From Notospermus geniculatus (lineage: Eukaryota > Nemertea > Pilidiophora > Heteronemertea > Lineidae), in NCBI GenBank assembly GCA_002633025.1, contig NMRB01000014.1, positions 808,707 through 872,706 of the forward strand: a stretch of DNA of 64,000 bases. Direction: 5' to 3'. The notes under the pieces were generated by a model, which ran no database searches, was not told the origin of the DNA, and worked only from the letters and a program-made list of their open reading frames with translations. Positions 21,401 through 33,400 of this stretch are shown here, in pieces. Numbering within the stretch: position 1 is the stretch's first letter; each line of letters starts with the position of its first letter. Both the position numbers and the translations under genes were made by a program.

Positions 21401-24400
21401 TATATCACACTACCCAACACTTTGACATTGACGGAAATTTTCTCAAGCTACTGAAATAGAAGAGATCCCTCTGAGAGGAGATGATCAGAGCAAAACACTG
21501 GATTTCAGGGATGACACCTCCTCAACAGATGGTCAGTGCCTACGTCCATCGTCCATTTCGACAAAACTTAGCCACCCACACCTTCAAATGTGCCCTACCG
21601 TTCACCTGACAGAAATCCTTATCTAAAATATTGCTTCTCCGCAGACAATCACACCTTTATAAGGTACCTGACAATATAGATAACCTGATGAACCCCTGAA
21701 AGCATCTCTTCAATTCTATCGATTCCTCAGGTGTGCTGTGGAGGAGGGGTCATTGTGGCTACCACTTGTCGAACCTTTCGAAATTTTTGGGTCCCAATAG
21801 ATACCAGCTGTTGAGAAATATCCACATATACTGATGATATGAAAGAACTTTTGTTATGGAAATGAACTTGCCATCTCCACATCATCAAGGAATAGGCCTA
21901 CAAAACTAAGGCCTACAAAACAACAGGCCTACTCACAGCTCTTCCTGGCCTGTGCGTCCCCAGTATTGCCGCAAGCGATTTTATGAAGAATCAGACTTTC
22001 AATGTTTGTCTAGGACTTGATATCCTTGTCAACATGAAACTACAATGGTTGCCTCCTAAAAAACATGATGGGGTGTTCAATGTCGCTTTAAGCCTGAGGT
22101 AGGCTGAGCGATAATCCAACAGAGCACACCATAATGGCATCACAGTGAAAGCTACTTTAAAGTTCCGAATCAAGAAAAATACGATTGTCAGCTGGTCCAG
22201 GCCTGCAAGGTACGGATGGACTCTCAGCCTGCCAAGCTCTTGTTCTACTAATGGTCAACACAGGGAAAAATTTGTCTAATTGAGGAAGGATATTAGTTGA
22301 CATACTGAAGCCCTGATATTTCAAGAATACAAGAATCAATGTGATACTGCAAATGAATGATACAATACACTTTTCTGTTCTCATTTCTCTCTGAACAAAG
22401 CTATCTATATTGTCACTTCAGCCTCGAAATGATCCACTTATCAAGACAATTATCATACACCTTGCAAATAATTCGCAAATATTCAACAATAGTGCGCCCT
22501 TGTACAGTCATTAGTGAAACTTAAACACTGTATCTAGTTACCAAAATAGGAACAAGAGGTTTGCGTGTCCATCTCCCTGCTGTGACGCTGCCTATTAAGT
22601 TGCTCATGTCTATTATGATAGAAACTTGTAGTAATGAGCCCTTTACACCTCCCTCTCTCACCTGTAGGGTCAAAGATCTATCGGAACCCATCTGCCGCGC
22701 TGGTCACATTGAACCCTTTTGCTAAACCTGTAGTTTTGAGGTGATAATGAATATTGGTACCGGTATTAAATGCCGCTGAGTGCCCTCCCCAGGGTTTCCG
22801 CCAGAGGGTAAAATGGGTAAAATTCCGTACCCTAAAATTTTTCCAGGGTACAGATCCGTACCCTCAAAAATTTGATAAATTCACATATTTATCAGCAGTA
22901 TTCATTGTTTTTCACCATTTAACATCATATTTCACGATGGAAAGTGATTTTATGCTTCAAAATATGCCTAAAATGGCACTAAACATCGTTTAAAACCGAA
23001 ATAAACAAATAAAAATGAAAATAAAAAAAAAAAATTTTTTTGGTCATACCCTCTTTTTTTTTCTGGCGGAAACCCTGGAGCTATGATGATTGAACTGAAG
23101 CCAGCATTCAGTCACATGTATTGGTGCAAATGTAAGAACCATTAATTTACCGAAGGATAACACCAGAATTTGGAGTGACAGAAACCGCTGCAGCCAAATT
23201 CTGATTCATTTTCTAGAAACTAAAGATCGCTTTCTTCATTCTTAATTAGTCTTCATCTCAGTTCATTGAGAATGTCCTTCATGCATTAATTAGTTTGTTT
23301 TCAACGATCTTGCCAAGTTTTGTTTGAGTTGCCACTCTTTGAGATGTTTAGATAACAAAACTGCTGCAGTTCTTTTTATGGTTCTGTATTGGATCGATCC
23401 ATAGCAAAAATCATTCCACGGAACTCACTCAAACCTACTCTTTGAATGAGCCCATGTGTATACAGGCTGCTTGAAAGCAGAAGTAGGCTATACCAAAGAA
23501 TTTCCTCAGACTTGTAGTATTTTGGAGCATGTACTTAAAAGTGCAATCAGCACAATTTGACGGCGCTCTAAGAGCAACAGGCCTACCTAAGGAGTAGGCC
23601 ACGTGTTCTACGTAATGTCTCCAAACCAGCAGTTGAGTCATCTCAAACTAGGTGATAACTGTGTTTGAATTTGCCACAGCGGTTGGCCATTTCTTTAGTC
23701 ATCAGTCTCTGCAATCTCCAAATGAAACCAAAAATGTACAGCAAAAGGAAACTCTTTTACTGAAAGGCAGCAACAGAAACATGGGCTGAAAATGGGCCAG
23801 TCATTTATCAGTGTCAATTGAATACAAAATGCATAAAGTGGACTTCATTTATTGATCTCATATCAAATTGTTTGGCCAATTTGATATGCATTATTTCTGC
23901 AAGTTGCCTGCAGTGTTTGCTTTAACGTTTATAAAGACTTTGTCATCCATGTCTTCCACTAATGGGATTTCAAAATTGGCTCCATGTAATGGTGGGAAAA
24001 TAGCTGTCTTTGGATAACCAGAGGGACAGCTCAACTAAGCTCAAATACTGCAGACCTCTTCCTGAAGTAGTCAGTGGTTGCTCATTCCCTCCGTCACTGC
24101 TTACCCTCCGTTGTATGTGGGGGGGTCAGTGTTTCCGCCAGAGGGGGGGATGGGGGATATGTCCCCCCCCATAAACAGTCAAAATTACTCAAAATTTGTG
24201 TTTTTGACCAGGATGTACATAATGGCGCAGGTTTTTATAAACAGCTGTGATATTTTTTTATGTGAAAGTCTGCTGAGTGTTCACTCCCTTTTCATTTGCT
24301 ACCACTGATTTTCGTGTCATAAAATCAAAATTTTTTTCTCCAATGCCAAAAAATGCAAACTACGTGTTGCCAAGGCAAGGCAAGAGCAAGAAATCGCAAC

Positions 24401-27400
24401 AGGACGTGGGAATCTTTTGGTGAGGACAAACAGTCTCTGAGATTTGAATAGGAGGAGTAGAACGAGTTCCTCAGGTCCACGTGCAGTTACGAAAGTAAAA
24501 GAACCACATCAAATGCTTGAATGAAAATTGGATTGAATCAAAAAAATTCTGACCGTGAAGGTCACACGTGGCTATTCTACCACATCAGAAATCACAACGG
24601 CAAAGGCCACAGCAATCACAGCAAATCTAGGACAGGGACAAAAGGAGTCTGAATGATTCTGCAGCTGACTCGGTCGGCTACCACGCCAAGAATCACCAAG
24701 ATGCTTCTTTCACCAGAACCTGTTCATAATGGCAACAATAAAACTACCAAGGTAAAGAATAAGATAACGGCGAATAAGAGAAAGATAATGATGCTTACAC
24801 CAATATTGTTGCCAAGATTTTACAAGAGTTCCTCAGGCAATACGTCTCCTAGCAAGAAACATTGGATGCTGGTGGTCCATAGTTGATGATGGATTCATAT
24901 TGGCATTGAAATGCCTTCAGATGGATCAAGGTGACAAAATCCATCACATCACACCCTTTATATCACACGTATACGCAACATTTTGACATTGATGGAAATT
25001 TTCTCAAGCTACTGAAATAGAAGAGATCCCTCTGATAGGAGATGGAGCACAACATGACTTCAGAGGTGACACTGTCCATCTCCTCAACAGATGGTCAGTG
25101 CCTACGTCCATCGTCCATTTCGACAAAACTTAGCCCCCCACACCTTCGAATGTGCCCTACCGTTCACCTGACAGAAATCCTTATCTAAAATATCGCTTCT
25201 CCCTTGACAATCAGATCCTTTTATACTAGTAATAAGGTACCTGACAATAGATAACCTGATGAACCCCTGAAAGCATCTCTTCGATTCTATCAATTCCTCA
25301 GGTGTGTGCTGTGGAGGAGGTGTCATTGTGGCTGACACTTGTCGAACCTTTTCGAATTTTTGGGTCCCAATAGATACCAGCTGTTGAGAAATATCCACAT
25401 ATACTGATGATATGAAAGAACTTTTGTTATGGAAATGAACTTGCCATCTCCACATCATCAAGGAATAGGCCTACAAAACTACAGGCCTACTCACAGCTCT
25501 TCCTGGCCTGTGCGTCCCCAGTATTGCCGCAAGCGATTTTACGAGGAATCAGACTTTCAATGTTTGTCTAGGACTTGATATTCTTGTCAACATGAAACTA
25601 CAATGGTTGCCTCCTAAAAAACATGATGGGGTGTTCAATGTCACTTTAAGCCTGAGGTAGGCTGAGTGATATATCCCAACCGAATCCAGGTAAAAAAGGC
25701 ACTGGTAAAAAAGGCACCGGTAAAAAAGGCACGGTAAAAAAGGCACTGGTAAAAAAGGCACTGGTAAAAAAGGCACCGGTAAAAAAGGCACTGGTAAAAA
25801 AGGCACCGGTAAAAAAGGCACATAAAAATCACTGGGTAGGTAAAAAAGGCACACTTGTCAGAAAACTGCACGAGGTGGTGCAACCATGTTTCATTTATGG
25901 CAGATATTCTGTCCATTTCCCATTGATAATCCCAGTTGGTCCGACATTGAAGGGATTTGTAAGTTTGCATTTTCCCGCTCTTTTTGTAGGCCTTTTCTGT
26001 TCTATTCTGGGTGCCTTTCTCAGTAGGCCTACCTTTTAAGGTTCTACCTCCATCTTTCAAGCAATGACATCCAAGAATTAGCTCTCCCCCTTGAATTGGG
26101 TGTGGTTATTCATGGCTGCCAGTGGATAAAGAAGATTGGGAAGATGTCTAAGTTCTGGCATATGTCTGGGGGGGGGGTACATGTACCAGGTAGCTCACAG
26201 ACGTACATGTAATCAATACGCACAAATAAGCCTGAAAACTAAAGAAAATGGTGAATTTGGGAAAAAATAAGGGTACTTTAGTTCACCAATGCAAATACCA
26301 ATACGCCTTGCAAAAAGTGACTAAGTCCAAATCAATTTGTTTCTTTTCGGAGAAGCTGGCTTTAAAGAGCACAAGGAGTCCAAAAAGCCAGTAGTGCCTT
26401 TTTTACCTACCCGGTGATTTTTGTGTGCCTTTTTTACCGGTGCCTTTTTTACCAGTGCCTTTTTTACCATTGCCTATTTTACCAGTGCCTTTTTTACCAG
26501 TGCCTTTTTTACCGTGCCTTTTTTACCGTGCCTTTTTCACCGGTGCCTTTTTTACCAGTGCCTTTTTTACCGCGTACACCATCCCGACCAGAGAATGCCG
26601 TAATGGCTTTGAACGCATTGAAAGCTACTTGGGTTATTTCAATCAAGAATCAAGAAAAATACAGTTGTCGGCTGGTCCGGGCCTAAAAGCTCTTGTTCTA
26701 CATTTCCAAATGGTCAACATCGGAAAAATCATCCAATTGAGGAAGGATATATTAGGCCTACATACAGAACCCGTGAGATTTCAACTCTGAATACAAGAAT
26801 CAATATGTGATACTACAAACGAAGATACAATACACTTTTCTGTTCTCATTGCTCTCTGAACAAAGCTATCTATACTGTCACTTCAGCCTCGAAATGATCC
26901 ACTTATCAAGACAATTATCATACACCTTGCAACTAATTCGCAAATATTTAACAATAGTGCGCCCTTGTACAGTCATTAGTGAAACTTAAACACTGTATCT
27001 AGTTACCAAAATAGGAACAAGAGGTTTGCGTGTCCATCTCCCTGCTGTGACACTGCCTATTAAGTTGCTCATGTCTATTATGATAGAAACTTGTAGTAAT
27101 GAGCCCTTTACACCTCCCTCTCTCACCTGTAGGGTCAAAGATCTATCGGAACCCATCTGCCGCGCTGGTCGCATTGAACCCTTTTGCTAAACCTGTAGTT
27201 TTGAGGTGATAATGAATATTGGTACCGGTATTAAATGCCGCTGAGTGCCCTCCCATGATGATTGAACTGAAGCCAGCATTCAGTCACTTATTGTATTGGT
27301 GCAAATGTAAGAACCCTTAATTTACTGAAGGATAACACCAGAATTTGGAGTGACAGAAACCGCTGCAGCCAAATTCTGATTCATTTTCTAGAAACTAAAG

Positions 27401-30400
27401 ATCGCTTTCTTCATTCTTAATTAGTCTTCATCTCAGTTCATGGAGAATGTCCTTCATGCATTAATTAGTTTGTTTTCAACGATCTTGGCAAGTTTTTGTT
27501 TGAGTTGCCTCTCTTTGAGATGTTTAGATAACAAAACTGCTGCAGTTCTTTTTATGGTTCTGTATTGGATCGATCCAGCAAAAATCATTCCACGGAACTC
27601 ACTCAAACCTACTCTTTGAATGAGCCCATGTGTATACAGGCTGCTTGAAAGCAGAAGTAGGCTATACCAAAGAATTTCCTCAGACTTGTAGTATTTTGGA
27701 GCATGTACTTAAAAGCGCAATCAGCACAATTTGACGGCGCTCTAAGAGCAACAGGCCTAAGGAGTAGGCCACGTGTTCTACGTAATGTCTCCAAACCAGC
27801 AGTTGAGTCATCTCAAACTAGGTGATAACTGTGTTTGAATTTGCCACAGCGGTTGGCCATTTCTTTAGTCATCAGTCTCTGCAATCTCCGAAACCAAAAA
27901 TGTACAGCACAAGGAAACGCTTTTACTGAAAGGCAGCAACAGAAACATGGGCTGAAAATGGGCCAGTCATCTATCAGTGTCAATTGAATACAAAATGCAT
28001 AAAGTGGACTTCATTTATTGATCTCATATCAAATTGTTTGGCCAATTTGATATGCATTATTTCTGCAAGTTGCCTGCAGTGTTTGCTTTATCGTTTATAA
28101 AGACTTTGTCATCCATGTCTTCCACTAATGGGATTTCAAAATTGGCTCCATGTAATGGTGGGAAAATAGCTGTCTTTGGATAACCAGAGGAAATATTGCA
28201 TTGACAGCTCAACTAAGCTCAAATACTGCACACCTCTTCCTGAAGTAGTCAGTGGTTGCTCATTCCCTCCATCACTGCACCCTCCGTTGTGTGTGGGGGG
28301 TCAGTGTTTCCGCCAGAGACGGCCAGAGGGGGGACAGGGGATATGTCCCCCCCCCATAAACAGTCAAAATTACTCAAAATTTGTGTTTTTGACCAGGAAT
28401 TCTGTCAAATTTTCACTTTGCCCCCCCCCCTTAAAAAATTCCTGGCAGAAACACTGGGGGTGAAGGATAGCAAGCACTTTAGTACCGGTATATGGACTGA
28501 TGTGATTACCTCAGCCCATTTTTGGTCGGTGGTGACGAGATCCTTGAGTTATCACCTGGTGTGCTACCCGCTCAACAGACCACACCCATCCTGCCGTTTT
28601 CATATGCATTTGCCCTGGCTGCATGGTAAAATAGACATTGATCCGAAATCAGAACATCAGGACTCCTTACCACTCAACATTTACCATACAAAAGTTCCAT
28701 TGTACCTTGCATATTTTGTATTGCACACACTGCTGAAACAAAATACTCAATTCTGCCAAATGAAATATACATCAACCAGGAAATGAAAAGGAAAGTGCCA
28801 CTGAATCAGGAGTGTCTCACTTTCAGGATACAGGCACTTGAAGTGTGCCTCAAGTGAGAAGCATGAAAGCATGGAGCAGTTCGAAAGGAAATTTGAAATT
28901 TGTCGGTTCCGTTGGCAGTTTATAACTTCAGTGTCAGAAGTACTAAGTTTTATCAAGCAGTTTTTCAAAAGGAAAACAATTACTGCGAGTTCTGCTGTTG
29001 TGATTTTATGTACAGACGGTATTGGTAAGTTCATTTACTTTTTCAGAACTGCAACCTACAGAAATATTTTCTTGCCATCAGGGTCAGGATGAGATGACCA
29101 CTTTGTCCCTCAGTGATCCCAAATCATGTCACCCATCATCAGAACACTCTGAACTGGATAGTGACGAAAATAAGAATTGAGCATCTTCTTTCAAAACAGA
29201 TTAAGCGCAACATCAGAAGACCAATCTAACTTGGCTCATATACCTTGTACATCTTCAGTGCATCACATACAGAGTGACCGACTCAAGACCAATCCATCCA
29301 TTATCATCTCCCCAGGACCATTATCTTCTAAACCAGGAGCATCTGCTTTAAAACATTCAATTGTTGGATCAAGATTCCGTAAGAGATTACAACCCCAGAT
29401 TTAACGCCACCTGAAGGCATTCCTTCACTCTGCCCTAAATGGCCATTAAGATTTTACGGTTCAGACTCCGCTGTATTCAGCGGTGATGTCAAAGAGACGC
29501 AACAGTGCCAAAGAAGTGAAAAGGTGATTCAGATTAAAGGGTTTATATTTGAATCAAGAGGACCCAGCTGAGCCACAATTTGCCTTTCATCGAGTCGGAC
29601 AACAACCACAGGAGGAAACCGGAATCCTGAGAATACCTGAGCCCATGTCATAAGAGAGCTTCACTCTATCGAGATGGATGCCTTGGAGTCTAATGCTCAT
29701 GCACCTGAGACGACGTACACGGCCACCATCAGTTGGAACATCGCCCTGAGGTATTCACAAGTTCCTGACGCTCACTCCTCCCTTCATCATGAGCGCCAGA
29801 ACCATGCAACTGCATACAAGCTCACCTCAGGATGTTTGGGGGAATTAGAAGCATGACCAATCACCACAAATGAAATGTCTCAGATTATATCATATTGACA
29901 CACGCACAGACAATGGTGACATCCATCTTGTATTAAATCCCATGATGGAATTTTAAATTAATTCAAATTTGGACCAAAGGGTTCCACTCAGCAGAACAAA
30001 TGCTTTTGTTGTCAGAGATTAGGGCGCCTTGGGTGAGGCAAGACAATTACGAATGATTATTACCACAAATCAGTCATGACTCAACGTTGTCGAACCTCAG
30101 CACTGTCAATAGCCATAGTTACACCTATCCAAAATCCCCGTGCTTTTTTAGACATGGGTTTTTTCCGAACCAGAAAAAACACGGCGTTGACACAGCGAGC
30201 GGTTACACAACTAAAATTACACTACTAAAAGTGCGATTGGTAATAAGTTCCATATCCCGGCGATAGGGGCACTGCATGTAGGCAACTCTGTCATCGAGTG
30301 GCTACTGGAGGCGTGAAATATCCTATACGCATGCGCATGACTTATCGATTTGCATCGCCGTCTGTCGCCGGGTGCTTGGAACTACAAATAAACACGGGGA

Positions 30401-33400
30401 TTTCGTGGTTACACTACATAAAATCCCCGTGTCTAAATAGCCCCGGCATTGCCCCTTTGAGCTCGGGGAAAGCACGGGGATTTATGTAGTGTAACCACAG
30501 CTAATGTCATTCCAAAGAAATGTTCTAAGAGCAAGAAGGAATGAATCATAAAAGTATCCCAGGATATTTATCGAAAATAAGGGGGAACCTAAAACAAATT
30601 GCAACAGAATTTCTTTTTGCTTTATATGCTTTAGTATACCCCTCCAAACATCACATAAAAAATCCCTTCAAATCCGACCCCCCGAAGTGCCCATAATTGC
30701 TATTTATTTGAGATCCTACCTTAACTCCTATTACAATTTTTAGGGACTTCTATTACAAATTCAAGTGTGCATGTACTGCTAACTTTTTTCTCGTCCGTTT
30801 TAAACCCTATAAATATATTACCAATAGATATAAATATGGCACCTCTCAGTCTAATAGGCTTGCTTTGAACACAACTTTTGCTTCTAAAACAGGGGCCAAC
30901 AAAGAGGAATGGCAAGGAAGACTATTCAGGCTCGAACTCTGACAGATGGATTTCTGAGCCGAGCCAACTGTTGCTTGTTCTCAGTATGCACTTAAGAAGA
31001 TAGGCCTACAGGAAATCAAAAGTTCAGAGCAAATCAAACCTTGGATTTCTTTGCATTGATCAAACAAACACAGCTTCCTAAGCTAGGTACGGTAGGCATA
31101 TGTTTCCAAGGCAACTTGCCAAGCAAATTAGCAGCATTAAAAGCCTTCTTCAGCTTATGAGCAATCCTCCTCTGCTTACCTGGGAATCTGGTAAAAAAGC
31201 TCAAACATCCAACTAAACTAGAGGCAGCATACCCCAACATCACTCAGCATCAGGGATCATCTTATTTCTACTCATCACTCCTACAGCAGAGGACCAGCTG
31301 GATTTGAAAACATTTGAGAGTGGTAGGTGAGTGCAAAAGATCAGAGCCCCATTGACCAAGAACAATAATTTCATGTTTTTGCCATTTGCTATCTGTCGCT
31401 AGTTCTGTTATCTCCCACTCCACCTTGGAGAAGAATGCCAAAGAATCCTATGAAAACCGTGACCACCAATGCACCACATCCTGAAAGGGATTCCATCACA
31501 TCAAAATCTCATCCCTCCAGGCATGAGCGCTGGGCAAATACGATTGTGATGGCATGCACAAACCGTGAAAACCACTTCACCATAATTGTTAAAAGTATCT
31601 CGAGATTTGAGATCATTCTCGGTATCCCCTGAACCAAGACGATCCATGGAGCTTGGACAATGCCCATGGCCAAAGGATAACATATGGCAGAGGTAGTGCA
31701 CACAGAGGTTGGGAGGTCATCCCTCTTTTCCTAAAAGGTTCATTGCTTTATGAGTTGGAGGGCACAATGTTCAGCAGATATTGGAGTTTAATGGCATCTT
31801 TGGTTAGCCTTTGATGACCTCGTCAAACAAACCATTATCACAAAGTACGACCATCAACAACGACCATCAACAACGTACCAAATCCAAGGTATTCATAAGA
31901 ATTCACAGCCAGCTCGGCTCTCATTCAGTCATAAAGATTCTACATACACCTGTATCAATCAGGATCTGACGAAAATTCCTCTACTGTCTTTGTGATGCTG
32001 CTATTCACCCTCTGTCCTACAATCTCGTGTGTTCAAACAAGACTTCAGTGGTCTATTGTCCTGGGTTTCCTGTGGGCTGACCCAAAAGCCCAGACAAGAC
32101 GGTTCCCATGATATTTGGGAACAAGATCCATTAATTGAGTCATAAAAGGGATTGACAATAAGGAGGTAAGAGCAGTGAAAATAGGCCAAGTACCCCAGAG
32201 AGCAAAGGATCAAGAGGGCATCTTCCTACGCATTTACAAGCACTTGGTGCATTATCCTGATGCAGCATCTTGCATCACTACAGAATGGTTGAGGATCGAG
32301 AGAACCTGAAAGCAACAACATACAGAACTGGAGAACCTGAAAGCAACAACGTACAGAACTGGAGAACCTGAAAGCAACAACATACAGAACTGGAGAACCT
32401 GAAAGCAACAACGTACAGAACTGGAGTGGCTGGATGGGCAGTGAGTCTATTGTGCAAATTCCAGGCCTTATCATACTCCTGAGTTCTGAGCACCTATTAA
32501 ATCTGAATCAGCAGTGTTGACCAACTCATGAGGACATGGGCCCGAATTTTAGAATATGCTCCTCAACGTAAAGGAGTTCCTCATGAGGAACTCCTTTACG
32601 TTGAGGAGCATTCTAAAATACGGGCCATAGGCCCATTGCTTGAAGGTGGAAGCCTGACAATGCACAATAGAAGAGAACAACAAGGCATACATGTAGAAAT
32701 AATTTAATCCTAACACATAAAATTCAGGCCTGTGGTATCCTGGATATTTTCATTTCGTGATAGTAGAATTATAGTTAATTATGGAAATGAAGTATGTTTA
32801 GCACGAGAATGAAAATTATCATGCTTGGAGATCCGGTGATTCAGTGAGCCAACTTTCATTTCATGATCGATGGGTCCACAATATGATGAAATCAATACAC
32901 TGGCATTGTGTTCTGTAGGTGGTGTCCCTTGCTTTCACAGCACGCTCAACAGTTGGTTTATAGGGCAAAACTATGGGCATACCAATGAATGAGGAACCCG
33001 CACACTAACGTCACGACGTGGCGCTGCAAGCGCTTGTACCGAAAGTCTCTTTTTTCTAACGTTACTTCCATTTATTTCTGCAGTGAAAATAAACCATTTG
33101 TGTTGGTCGCCCGAGAATAAAACTTACATCATCTTGTAGCGGATGAAATTTTCTTTTATTCTCATTCCTTTTTTTCTTAAAATGAAGGGATACAATGGCG
33201 ATAAAAGCAACGTCTTTCCTGTCATTTTTCCTGTAGAAAAATGTACAGGCATTTTTTTCATGACGCAACGTCAGCACCTAACATGACGTCAATGACACCT
33301 AAAATGACGTCAATGACGTCGTTTCGGTACAAGCGCTCACAGCGCCGACCTGTCGGGATAAACCGCAGGGCGGGTTCCTCATTACACGAAAAACTGGCAA

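Larger units (their letters stand above)
20639..24213. repeat. Tandem duplication 2, unit C (Fringe intron 3)
   Basis: Begins TGTACATAATGGCGCAGG and ends within a hAT-like MITE at TTTTTGACCAGGA. The next unit begins with the same TGTACATAATGG, so the junction is exact. Long stretches match unit D nearly base for base. It contains a hAT-like MITE (22790-23077) that unit D lacks. No exon lies inside. Confidence 0.93.

Noticed and set aside
25549-26790. Overlapping open frames rich in [11 protein letters not shown] or [12 protein letters not shown] repeats, which look like a repetitive or membrane protein
   Set aside because: They are translations of the 15-bp satellite in the foldback arms; a 15-bp unit stays open in several frames on both strands, which explains all of them. 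No start context or flanking exons.
28256-29092. Plus-strand frames near 28.3-29.1 kb, one ending at a good splice donor (GTAAGT near 29024)
   Set aside because: The first frame starts in a MITE; the second matches no family I recognise and has no partner exon. Kept as unannotated intron of Fringe.
32201-32500. Cys/Phe-rich repeat frames ([11 protein letters not shown] type) on the minus strand
   Set aside because: Translation of the 31-bp minisatellite; not a protein-coding repeat.
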